From contig JADKAO010000003.1 in NCBI GenBank assembly GCA_016715285.1, positions 186,001-250,000 of the forward strand: DNA of 64,000 bases, written 5' to 3'. Made by a program: the position numbers and the translations under genes. This document shows, in pieces, positions 41,485-48,351 of the stretch. The first letter of the stretch is position 1; every line of letters begins with the position of its first letter. The DNA is from Actinomycetales bacterium. GTDB taxonomy: Bacteria; Actinomycetota; Actinomycetes; Actinomycetales; Dermatophilaceae. The notes beneath the pieces are model-generated. The model saw nothing but the letters and a program-made list of their open reading frames with translations. It was not told the DNA's origin and made no database searches.

Positions 41485-42513
41485 CTACTCGGGCTCGCCG
41501 GAGCGCGCTCGCAAAAGCCGCCGAAGCGACGCAAGTCGCGCCGCCCCCGCTGTGCCCGCCGCGCCACTGGCGACAAAGGCATCCAAACCGCACTCCTGCT
41601 CATCATGGGTGCACCCTCGTGGGCACGCCTCGGTGCCAGGCTCCAGGTCGCTGAAATGAGACACGATCATGTGCGGTTCCACGTGCGCGAGGCCGAACGA
41701 CCGCACTCCCGGGGTGTCCACGACCCAGCCTGAGTCCTCGGGCAAGGGGAGTGCCACGGCAGACGTCGAGGTATGCCGTCCGCGTCCAGTCACATCGTTG
41801 ACCACCCCGGTGCTGCGATTAGCTTCTGGCACAAGGGCGTTGACGATCGTCGACTTGCCGACGCCGGAGTGACCGACGAGCACCGACACCCGGCCCTCCA
41901 AACGCTCGAGCAGAGCGTCGAGGCCCGTAAACCCGTCGGACGTGCGGGCCGTCACGAGATAGGGCACATGCAGCGGGGCATAGTCCTCGAGGAACGCATC
42001 GGCGTCGATGAGGTCCGCCTTCGTGAGCAACAGGAGCGGCTCCAACCCTGCGTCATAGGCCGCGACGAGACAGCGATCAATGAGGCGAGGCCGAGGTTCG
42101 GGGTCGGTCAGTGACGACACGATGACAAGCTGGTCAGCGTTGGCGACCAGCACTCGCTCCACCGGATCGGTGTCGTCGGCGCTGCGCCGCAGCACGGTTC
42201 GCCGCGGTTCTACCCGCACGACTCTGGCGAGGGCGTCCGGATCGCCGGACGTGTCTCCCACCAGAGCAACCCGGTCACCTACGGTGATGCCTCGTCGGCC
42301 GAGTTCGCGCGCCTTCATCGCGGTGACAGTGCGCGTGGGCGTATGCCGTCCGCCCACTCCGGCCGCGAGGATCACGCCATAGCGCCCGCGGTCGATCGAA
42401 ATCACCATGCCCACGAGGGCGTCCTCGTGCCGGGGCCGGTCCTTGGACCGCGGCCGAGAGCCACGGCCCGGACGAACCCGGACGTCCGACTCGTCGAGGT
42501 CGCGCCAGCTCAT
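41485..42513 (-). CDS. rsgA: Ribosome small-subunit GTPase RsgA
   Basis: 342 aa. Circularly permuted GTPase: G4 LLLTKADL precedes Walker A GHSGVGKST and DTPGVR. An OB-fold N-terminus (DALVGMVISIDRGRYGVILA) and a C-terminal zinc-finger region (CPRGCTHDEQECG) flank it. It checks 30S maturation. Its ATG overlaps the aroA stop (ATGA). aroA-rsgA is the standard actinobacterial order. Confidence 0.96.
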   Translation of the reverse strand: MSWRDLDESDVRVRPGRGSRPRSKDRPRHEDALVGMVISIDRGRYGVILAAGVGGRHTPTRTVTAMKARELGRRGITVGDRVALVGDTSGDPDALARVVRVEPRRTVLRRSADDTDPVERVLVANADQLVIVSSLTDPEPRPRLIDRCLVAAYDAGLEPLLLLTKADLIDADAFLEDYAPLHVPYLVTARTSDGFTGLDALLERLEGRVSVLVGHSGVGKSTIVNALVPEANRSTGVVNDVTGRGRHTSTSAVALPLPEDSGWVVDTPGVRSFGLAHVEPHMIVSHFSDLEPGTEACPRGCTHDEQECGLDAFVASGAAGTAGAARLASLRRLLRARSGEPE

Positions 42514-43820
42514 CGGGCACTCAACATGGCGTTCCAGAGGTCGACAAAACCAGGGAGCGTTTTGGCTGTCGTGTCGACGTTGACGACCTGCACTCCCGGG
42601 ACTCTAAGCCCGATAAGGGCAGCGGAAGTCGCCATCCGATGATCGTGATAGGTCTCAAATCGTATGCCGTGCAACGGCTTTGGGATGATCCGCAAGCCGT
42701 CGGCATGCTCGGTCACGTCGGCGCCCAAGGCCGTGAGTTCGGTGGCGAGGGCCGCGAGCCGGTCGGTCTCGTGACCCCGGATATGGGCCACCCCACGGAT
42801 CCACGAGGGCGCCTGCGCGAGGGCAGCGAGCGCAGCGACCGTCGGGGTTAACTCGCTGGCGTCGCGCAGATCGATGTCGATTCCGTCGATTTGCCCCGTG
42901 CCGGTGACGGTGAGGCCGTGCTCATCGAGGGTGCAGGTCGCGCCCATCTGCGCCAAGACTTCTCGCAGCAGGTCGCCAGCCTGGGTTGTCTGAGCTGGCC
43001 AACCAGGGATGGTCACCCGACCGCCACAGACCAAGGCCGCCGCGACAAAGGGCCCGGCGTTCGACAAATCCGGCTCCGCCTCGACATCGAGCGCGTGGAT
43101 CGGTCCAGGCGATACCCGCCACGTGTTGGCCGCACTGTCATCGACGTCGACCCCGGCTTCGCGCAGGGTGGCCACGGTCATCGCAATATGAGGTTCGCTC
43201 GGCACTGGCTTGCCGTTGTGATGGAGGGTGACCCCGCGCTCATAGCGCGCACCAGAGAGCAACAGCGCTGACACGAACTGAGATGACTGCGACGCGTCCA
43301 ACGTGACCGCACCACCCGCGACCCGCCCAGCTCCCCGGATCGTGAACGGCATACCTCCGTTGGTGTCGGTGACCTCGACCCCGAGTGCGCGGAGGCTGTC
43401 GAGCACCGGGCCCATGGGGCGGCGCCGAGCCTGCTCGTCGCCGTCGAAGGTGACCTCCCCGTCAGCGAGGGCTGCCACCGGGGGCAGGAATCGCATCACG
43501 GTGCCCGCGAGACCGCAGTCAATGGCGGCGCCGCCGCGGACCGCAGCGGGCGTGATCAACCAGTCGGCACCGTCGTTGGAGATCGCGATCCCCAGGTCAC
43601 GCAGCGCGGCCACCATAAGCAGCGTGTCGCGCGATCGGAGCGGCTCGCGGATCCGAGAGGGGCCGTCGGCCAAGGCTGCGAGCACGAGATAGCGGTTGGT
43701 GAGGGACTTGCTCCCCGGGAGGCGTACCACCGCGTCGAGGGGTCCAGTCGCGGTCGGTGCGGGCCAGTCGGGGTGGGTGTGCGACCCGCTCCCTGACGGC
43801 CCTGACGTCACCAACGTCAC
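42510..43820 (-). CDS. aroA: 5-enolpyruvylshikimate-3-phosphate synthase
   Basis: 436 aa. Shikimate pathway step joining PEP and shikimate 3-phosphate. Landmarks: PGSKSLTNRYLVLAALADG (Lys/Ser substrate contacts), DCGLAGTVMRFLPPVAAL (the LAGT... loop typical of actinobacterial AroA), DASQSSQFVSALLL, and FETYHDHRMATSAALIGL near the C-terminus. GTG 43820 overlaps the stop of the DoxX gene. It is coupled downstream to rsgA. Confidence 0.96.
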   Translation of the reverse strand: MTLVTSGPSGSGSHTHPDWPAPTATGPLDAVVRLPGSKSLTNRYLVLAALADGPSRIREPLRSRDTLLMVAALRDLGIAISNDGADWLITPAAVRGGAAIDCGLAGTVMRFLPPVAALADGEVTFDGDEQARRRPMGPVLDSLRALGVEVTDTNGGMPFTIRGAGRVAGGAVTLDASQSSQFVSALLLSGARYERGVTLHHNGKPVPSEPHIAMTVATLREAGVDVDDSAANTWRVSPGPIHALDVEAEPDLSNAGPFVAAALVCGGRVTIPGWPAQTTQAGDLLREVLAQMGATCTLDEHGLTVTGTGQIDGIDIDLRDASELTPTVAALAALAQAPSWIRGVAHIRGHETDRLAALATELTALGADVTEHADGLRIIPKPLHGIRFETYHDHRMATSAALIGLRVPGVQVVNVDTTAKTLPGFVDLWNAMLSAR

Positions 43821-44302
43821 TGACCGAGTGGCGACGGCAGCGACTCGCGTGCGGACGCGACGCGGTCAGCCGCGTCGGAGCGGAGCTTCCTGGCCCGCCA
43901 AGCTAATCCGGGCTTGCCTTCGGTGTCGACGGTCGCCAAGAGCACTCCGCCGAGCAGGCCGAGGTTCTTGAGGAAGTCATTGCGGTCACGACTGCGATCA
44001 GCGCCAAACGGCTTCTCCCAGAACGAATGCACCGCCAATGTGGTCGGCACCAGGCTCGCCGCAAGCACCGCGGAGGCCAGTCTCGGGAGCTTGCCGCTCG
44101 CCAAGAGCGTGCCGCCGACGAGCATCGCCACGCCATTGGCTCGCACGATGAGTTCCTTGTCGTCAGGCAGACCCAGCACAGGAATTGCCTTGTCGAGCAA
44201 GGGAGCAGCCGCCTTGGCGCGCCCACTCGGATGCTTGACGGCGTCCAGACCACTGCTGACGAAGATCGCGGCGAGCATGGGGCGTGCAATGCGTCGGATC
44301 AT
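43817..44302 (-). CDS. DoxX-family membrane protein
   Basis: 161 aa from ATG 44302 (GGAGG 7 nt upstream). Four helices; DoxX pattern RRIARPMLAAIFVSSGLDAVKHPSGRAKAA ... ANGVAMLVGGTLLASGKLPRLASAVLAASLVPTTLAVHSFWE ... KNLGLLGGVLLATVDTEGKPG. Family members associate with redox partners or exporters, but the role is unclear. The stop overlaps the aroA start, so this is the first gene of DoxX-aroA-rsgA. Confidence 0.9.
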   Translation of the reverse strand: MIRRIARPMLAAIFVSSGLDAVKHPSGRAKAAAPLLDKAIPVLGLPDDKELIVRANGVAMLVGGTLLASGKLPRLASAVLAASLVPTTLAVHSFWEKPFGADRSRDRNDFLKNLGLLGGVLLATVDTEGKPGLAWRARKLRSDAADRVASARESLPSPLGQ

Positions 44303-44347
44303 GGGTCCTCCGAGTGCGTGGGCGGGACAGGACCTACCGTAGTCGCC

Positions 44348-45190
44348 ATGTGTGGGCGCTACGCAGCGAGCAAGGACCAGGCAGAGCTCGTCGAGGAGTT
44401 CGACGTCGAGCTCGTGGCAACCGCACCGGGCCGCTCGCTGCTTGTCTCGCCGCAGACACCGCCCCCGGGTGAGCCCGACTACAACATGGCGCCGACCAAA
44501 CAGGCTCCGGTCGTCCTGACAAGGTCGCCACGAGGAGTAGAAGAGCCGAGTTCGCCTGTGCGCCAACTACGTTTGCTTACGTGGGGCTTGGTGCCGTCGT
44601 GGTCCAAGGACGCCAAAGGCGCCGCCCGCATGGTCAACGCACGGGTGGAGACGGTTCTCGAGAAGCCCGCCTATCGCGCCGCCGTCACAAGCCGGCGATG
44701 CCTCGTGCCCGCACGCGGCTGGTACGAATGGCAGCCCTCACCCACGGTCACCGATGCCAAGGGCAAACCACGCAAGCAACCGTTCTTCATCCACCGCCTC
44801 GACGGCGCCACCGCAGCCTTCGCCGGCCTCTACGAGTTCTGGCGCGACCCCGCCGTCACCGACCGCGACGACCCGGCTGCGTGGCTCGCGACCTTCACGA
44901 TCGTCACGACTGCCGCCGACCCGGGTCTCGACCGCATTCACGACCGCCAGCCCCTCGTGCTCGATCCCGAGGACTGGGCAACGTGGCTCGACCCGGCGAT
45001 CACCACGCCAGCCGACCTCGAGCCGATCCTGCGCGGTCACCAGCGCGAGCAGGGACGCTTCGCGGCATACCCGATCTCCACCGCGGTCAACCGCGCAGCC
45101 AACACCGGCCCCGACCTGCTCCTCCCAGCGCTGCCCGAAGAACTTCGGGGTGTTGTCGACCCCACCACAGGCGAGATCATCGGGTCATGA
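44348..45190 (+). CDS. SRAP/YedK-family abasic-site protein
   Basis: 280 aa from ATG 44348, 7 nt after TACCGT (leaderless). The catalytic Cys2 (MCGRYA) must be exposed by Met removal; it forms a thiazolidine crosslink to abasic sites in single-stranded DNA. Other family residues: NMAPTKQAPVV, TWGLVPSWSKD, NARVETVLEKPAYRAAVTSRRCLVPARGWYEW, FAGLYEFW and IHDRQPLVL (His). Cofactor-independent. Coupled by ATGA to a hydrolase. Confidence 0.95.
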   Translation: MCGRYAASKDQAELVEEFDVELVATAPGRSLLVSPQTPPPGEPDYNMAPTKQAPVVLTRSPRGVEEPSSPVRQLRLLTWGLVPSWSKDAKGAARMVNARVETVLEKPAYRAAVTSRRCLVPARGWYEWQPSPTVTDAKGKPRKQPFFIHRLDGATAAFAGLYEFWRDPAVTDRDDPAAWLATFTIVTTAADPGLDRIHDRQPLVLDPEDWATWLDPAITTPADLEPILRGHQREQGRFAAYPISTAVNRAANTGPDLLLPALPEELRGVVDPTTGEIIGS

Positions 45191-45951
45191 GCGTTTCCAC
45201 CCAGACCGACTCGGCCACAGCCCCCCAGCCGCGCACCCTCATGATCGACACCCCTGAGGGGATGGCAAGAGCGCACGTGTATGCCGGTCAGCCCGGCTCT
45301 GGGGCGGCGCCAGCACGGGCCCCGCAGGGTGCGGTGATCCTCGGCCACGGCGCCGGGCCGAGCATCACGACGGTCGATCTCGTGGCCGCGAGGGACGCGC
45401 TGGTTGCGGCAGGCTGGACAGTTGTCATCGTGGAACAACCCTGGCTCGTCGCTGGCAAGAAGATCGCCCCACGACCAAAGGTGCTCGACGCAGCCTGGGT
45501 GCCGATCGTCGCGACCTTGCGAGCCGAGGCGCTCGCCGACGTCACCGGCCCGCTCGTTGTCGGGGGGCGCAGCGCTGGCGCTCGAGTTGCCTGCCGGAAC
45601 GCCGCAACCGTCGGGGCGGACGGCGTCCTCGCGCTGTCTTTCCCGTTCCACCCCCCGGGGAAACCCGCCGCGAGTCGAGGTGAGGAACTCCTCGCACCAC
45701 TCCAGCACGGCATACCGGTCGTGGTCGTCCAAGGCGAGAACGACCCCTTTGGCACTCCGGAGGAGCTCACGGCATACCTCGATGAGGTGGGGGGTGCAGC
45801 GGCCGGTGAGCTGCGTCCGGCGCTGAGCGCAGTGCCAGGCACCCACACGATCCCGCCCCGGGCGCGCGAGGCCATCGCCCAGGCCGTGGTCGCTGGGCTA
45901 GAGCATCTGCGGGGCCACGCGCCGAAGCCGCCGACGCCTGAGAGCCGCTGA
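45187..45951 (+). CDS. Alpha/beta hydrolase (dienelactone hydrolase-like)
   Basis: 254 aa from ATG 45187, overlapping the SRAP stop. Core strands: GAVILGHGAGPSITTVDLVAARDALVAAGWTVVIVEQPW, a nucleophile-type elbow VGGRSAGARVACRNAA (Ser in GRSAG), and VVVVQGENDPFGTPEEL with catalytic Asp; His in VPGTHTIPP. The TEX30/KANL3-like group of hydrolases shares these motifs. Substrate unknown. Confidence 0.85.
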   Translation: MSVSTQTDSATAPQPRTLMIDTPEGMARAHVYAGQPGSGAAPARAPQGAVILGHGAGPSITTVDLVAARDALVAAGWTVVIVEQPWLVAGKKIAPRPKVLDAAWVPIVATLRAEALADVTGPLVVGGRSAGARVACRNAATVGADGVLALSFPFHPPGKPAASRGEELLAPLQHGIPVVVVQGENDPFGTPEELTAYLDEVGGAAAGELRPALSAVPGTHTIPPRAREAIAQAVVAGLEHLRGHAPKPPTPESR

Positions 45952-45961
45952 CCGACCCGTC

Positions 45962-45988
45962 GGGAATGTCACTGCAGGGACGCGTGTT
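45962..45988 (+). promoter_or_regulatory. SigR-type promoter (self-activated) upstream of sigR
   Basis: GGGAAT (45962-45967), exactly 18 nt, then GTT (45986-45988): a match to the SigR/SigH consensus GGAAT-N18-GTT. Transcription would begin about 45995 and cover an upstream in-frame start at GTG 46033 (GAGGAG 5 nt before it), adding 25 residues to SigR. Confidence 0.8.
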
Positions 45989-46093
45989 ACAGCGGGCAAT
46001 CGCCCTTGCCCGGGGCCGTCCGAGGAGAGCCCGTGTTCGTGTTGTCTGTGACCGCCAGCGGTTCGTCCGCGCCGGTGCGTCAGCCGGGCGGGC

Positions 46094-46107
46094 TACTGTT
46101 GCCGGTG
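46094..46107 (+). promoter_or_regulatory. Proximal leaderless promoter of sigR
   Basis: -10 like TACTGT (46094-46099), 8 nt before ATG 46108. It gives the short SigR isoform without an untranslated leader. No clear -35 is seen. Confidence 0.55.
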
Positions 46108-46815
46108 ATGAGTACTCACACAGCCGACCCCCAGGGCGTCACCGGCGATGACGACCGCGAGCCTGTGCCCGCGGCGCTGCCGGAGATCTCCGAAGTCGTT
46201 GACCGCAACTCCGAGACTCCCGAAGAGCGCGCGGCACGGTTCGAGCGCGAGGCGCTCCCGTTGTTGGACCAGCTGTACTCCGCGGCGCTCCGCACGACCC
46301 GCAACCCGGCCGACGCCGAGGACCTCGTCCAGGAGACCTACGCCAAGGCGTTCGCCGCCTTCCACCAATACCAGCCAGGCACCAACCTCAAGGCCTGGAT
46401 GTACCGCATTCTCACCAACACCTACATCAACACCTACCGCAAGAAGCAGCGCGAACCACTGCAATCGGACGCTGCTGACGTCGAGGACTATCAGCTGCAC
46501 CGAGCGGACTCCCACTCCTCTAGCGGTGGGCGTTCTGCCGAAGATGTCGCGCTCGACCATCTCCCCGACAACGACGTGACTCGTGCTCTGCTCAGCCTGC
46601 CTGAGGAGTTCCGGTTGGCTGTCTACTTCGCCGACGTCGAGGGCTACGCCTACAAGGAAATCGCCGACATCATGGACACCCCTATTGGGACGGTGATGTC
46701 CCGCCTCCACCGTGGTCGCCGCCAACTACGGGAACTGCTCAGTGAGTATGCCGTTGAGCGCGGTTTCGTGCGCCCGGCGCCGAGTGACGTTGCCGGACGG
46801 GGTGACGACCAGTGA
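46108..46815 (+). CDS. sigR: ECF RNA polymerase sigma factor SigR/SigH
   Basis: 235 aa from ATG 46108. ECF domains: region 2 (LLDQLYSAALRTTRNPADAEDLVQETYAKAFAAFHQYQPGTNLKAWMYRILTNTYINTYRKKQREP, about 45-115) and region 4 (LPEEFRLAVYFADVEGYAYKEIADIMDTPIGTVMSRLHRGRRQLRELLSEYA, about 165-215), matching SigR of Streptomyces and SigH of mycobacteria. It directs the thiol-oxidative stress response. A longer isoform from GTG 46033 is predicted from the SigR-type promoter. The stop overlaps the anti-sigma gene (GTGA). Confidence 0.95.
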   Translation: MSTHTADPQGVTGDDDREPVPAALPEISEVVDRNSETPEERAARFEREALPLLDQLYSAALRTTRNPADAEDLVQETYAKAFAAFHQYQPGTNLKAWMYRILTNTYINTYRKKQREPLQSDAADVEDYQLHRADSHSSSGGRSAEDVALDHLPDNDVTRALLSLPEEFRLAVYFADVEGYAYKEIADIMDTPIGTVMSRLHRGRRQLRELLSEYAVERGFVRPAPSDVAGRGDDQ

Positions 46816-47093
46816 GCCCCGACGGCCGCCCCGCGACCAACAACCCGACGCCGTTTGAATGCTCCGAAGCCCTCTTGCGGGTCTTTGAATATCTCGACGG
46901 CGAGATGACAGCCGAAGACGTGTCGCGCGTTCGGGCTCATCTGGATGCGTGTGCCGAATGCTTCCGCCAGTACGACCTGGACCAGATGGTCAAGATGGTG
47001 GTCAAGCGATCGTGTGGCCCACAGCCGGCGCCAACCCAACTGCGGTCATCTATCCTCACCAGGATCACGATGATCCGCGTCGAGACCGAGTAG
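46812..47093 (+). CDS. rsrA: Redox-sensing zinc anti-sigma factor RsrA
   Basis: 93 aa. ZAS motif: Cys17 (FECSEALL), then His43-x3-Cys47-x2-Cys50 (HLDACAEC) and a late Cys in KRSCGP. In this family, disulfide formation under oxidative stress expels zinc and releases the sigma factor. It is translationally coupled to sigR. A strong hairpin follows 9 bp after the stop. Confidence 0.94.
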   Translation: MSPDGRPATNNPTPFECSEALLRVFEYLDGEMTAEDVSRVRAHLDACAECFRQYDLDQMVKMVVKRSCGPQPAPTQLRSSILTRITMIRVETE

Positions 47094-47102
47094 CTCTCCA
47101 CA

Positions 47103-47148
47103 CACGGATGAGGGCCAGGAGCGGGAACGCTCCTGGCCCTCATCCGTG
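47103..47148. terminator. Perfect 21-bp hairpin terminator between rsrA and bL37
   Basis: Arms 47103-47123 and 47128-47148 pair perfectly around a GGAA loop. It lies 9 bp after the rsrA stop and 41 bp before the stop of the convergent bL37 gene, so it can end both transcripts. No U-run follows. Confidence 0.85.
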
Positions 47149-47189
47149 CCTGGCACAGCCTCGTGTGCTGCTGCTGGGCTGCCCGAACG

Positions 47190-47264
47190 TCAGGCGTTGG
47201 GCTTGCGGCCGTGGTTGGCCTTGTTGCTCTTGCGGCTGTGACGCTTGCGTGAACGCTTGCTCAT
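47190..47264 (-). CDS. 50S ribosomal protein bL37
   Basis: 24-residue, very basic protein: MSKRSRKRHSRKSNKANH then GRKPNA. This length and the (R/K)xxKANHGxxPNA ending match bL37, first seen in mycobacterial ribosome structures near the rshA/rsrA gene. AGAGAGG lies 7 nt before the ATG. Too short for most gene callers; called from translation by eye. Confidence 0.9.
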   Translation of the reverse strand: MSKRSRKRHSRKSNKANHGRKPNA

Positions 47265-47687
47265 GCGGATCCTCTCTTTCGCGACGTGGTGGACCAGGCT
47301 GAAACCTGATGGATCATCGCGCGTGGGTAAAGAAATGGTCAGGAAGCAGTAAGCGGCCCGTCAGGGTTCAGGGCGTCTGGGCGTTTGGTGCTAAGACAAC
47401 CCCGAGGTGGTCGCATTCCGCGCCGTCATTGAAGCACAATGGGAGCGTTGGTGTGAGCGTGGGCCGCGGGAACGGTCGACGCTTGCGCTGGGGGCGCTGT
47501 GCCGGGGTGTCGGACATCCGGGTTGAAAGGGGCGTGATGCTCGCTTTCAGCCAGTAGCCCGCCTCCCTTGTCTGTGCCCGGCCGCTCTTGTGAAGGGCGG
47601 TGTCCTGGCTCGACCGAATCTCGACGCTCGACCAAATCTCTCATACCCCGGGCCCGCCTGGCGCCCACAGATCCGAAAGGACATGAC
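47265..47687. other. Gene-free interval upstream of the peptide array
   Basis: 423 bp between bL37 and the first peptide gene. It holds the bL37 promoter region and the leader of the peptide operon. A 9-bp stem (GGTTGAAAG / CTTTCAGCC, 47521-47552) with one wobble is present. No convincing -35/-10 pair is visible. A frame open from 47568 runs into peptide copy 1, but copies 2 and 3 show the true start is the ATG preceded by AAGGA. Confidence 0.6.
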
Positions 47688-47867
47688 ATGAACACGTTCT
47701 CCAAGCTCTTCGAGGCCATGCTCTCCAAGCAGTCCGTCCCCACCTGGGCGGGTCAGCAACCGGTCGGGATCCACGGGTGGACTCCCCGTCAGGGTGATGT
47801 CACCTCGATCCACGGGTGGACTCCCCGTCAGGGTGACGTGACCTCGATCCACGGCTGGACTCCCTGA
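47688..47867 (+). CDS. Repeat peptide, copy 1 (three IHGWTP units)
   Basis: 59 aa. A 27-residue leader (MNTFSKLFEAMLSKQ..., amphipathic helix, then SVPTWAGQQPVG) is followed by IHGWTP-RQGDVTS-IHGWTP-RQGDVTS-IHGWTP. AAGGA lies 6 nt before ATG 47688. It has no signal peptide or membrane helix. It ends with TGA right after the third unit. I do not recognise the family. The layout (leader plus repeated core) resembles multi-core RiPP precursors or processed signal peptides, but no modifying enzyme is adjacent. Confidence 0.75.
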   Translation: MNTFSKLFEAMLSKQSVPTWAGQQPVGIHGWTPRQGDVTSIHGWTPRQGDVTSIHGWTP

Positions 47868-47928
47868 TCTCAACCCCTTCGTTGGCTCCTGCTGCTCAGC
47901 CTGAACTCTCGACCGATAAGGAATTCTC

Positions 47929-48144
47929 ATGAACACGTTCTCCAAGCTCTTCGAGGCCATGCTCTCCAAGCAGTCCGTCCCCACCTGGGCGGGTCAGCAA
48001 CCGGTCGGGATCCACGGGTGGACTCCCCGTCAGGGTGATGTCACCTCGATCCACGGGTGGACTCCCCGTCAGGGTGACGTGACCTCGATCCACGGCTGGA
48101 CTCCTGATCTCAACCCCTTCGTTGGCTCCTGCTGCTCAGCCTGA
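47929..48144 (+). CDS. Repeat peptide, copy 2 (C-terminal variant with CC tail)
   Basis: 71 aa. Residues 1-59 are identical to copy 1, including all synonymous sites. A single C is missing (TCCTGA against TCCCTGA), so the frame skips the copy 1 stop and adds DLNPFVGSCCSA. The same bases are untranslated spacer after copy 1. AAGGAATTCTC gives its ribosome site. Confidence 0.75.
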   Translation: MNTFSKLFEAMLSKQSVPTWAGQQPVGIHGWTPRQGDVTSIHGWTPRQGDVTSIHGWTPDLNPFVGSCCSA

Positions 48145-48168
48145 ACTCTCGACCGATAAGGAATTCTC

Positions 48169-48351
48169 ATGAACACGTTCTCCAAGCTCTTCGAGGCCAT
48201 GCTCTCCAAGCAGTCCGTCCCCACCTGGGCGGGTCAGCAACCGGTCGGGATCCACGGGTGGACTCCCCGTCAGGGTGATGTCACCTCGATCCACGGGTGG
48301 ACTCCCCGTCAGGGTGACGTGACCTCGATCCACGGCTGGACGCCCCGCTGA
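48169..48351 (+). CDS. Repeat peptide, copy 3 (adjacent to HD-GYP gene)
   Basis: 60 aa, identical to the others up to the last unit, then ends TPR-stop. Its TGA (48349-48351) overlaps a CTG at 48348 that is in frame with the HD-GYP protein, forming CTGA, the same geometry as ATGA/GTGA elsewhere. Same AAGGAATTCTC ribosome site as copy 2. Confidence 0.75.
   Translation: MNTFSKLFEAMLSKQSVPTWAGQQPVGIHGWTPRQGDVTSIHGWTPRQGDVTSIHGWTPR

Larger units (their letters stand above)
47688..48341 (+). repeat. Tandem triplication of a 240/241-bp gene unit containing 39-bp repeats
   Basis: Units start at 47688, 47929 and 48169 (periods 241 and 240) and are essentially identical over the shared length; the third ends at 48341. 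Inside each unit a 39-bp repeat (13 codons) occurs twice plus a partial third, with two differences between the first and second. Nine IHGWTP hexapeptides in total. Confidence 0.95.

Noticed and set aside
44027..44347. N-terminal extension of the SRAP protein
   Set aside because: Catalysis needs Cys2 right after the initiator Met; the extension is antisense to DoxX and the leaderless promoter points to ATG 44348.
47521..47552. Hairpin GGTTGAAAG...CTTTCAGCC as a riboswitch or terminator
   Set aside because: Only 9 bp with a 14-nt loop, no U-tract and no riboswitch-like conserved core; too weak to name.
47547..48333. Antisense frames with repeated SPPVDRGDITLTG
   Set aside because: They exist only because the peptide array is repetitive; they lack consistent ribosome sites, whereas the plus-strand copies each have AAGGA at the right distance.
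47764..48341. Possible CRISPR-like direct repeats of 39 bp
   Set aside because: Repeats are contiguous coding units without unique spacers, keep a 13-codon frame, and no cas genes are nearby.
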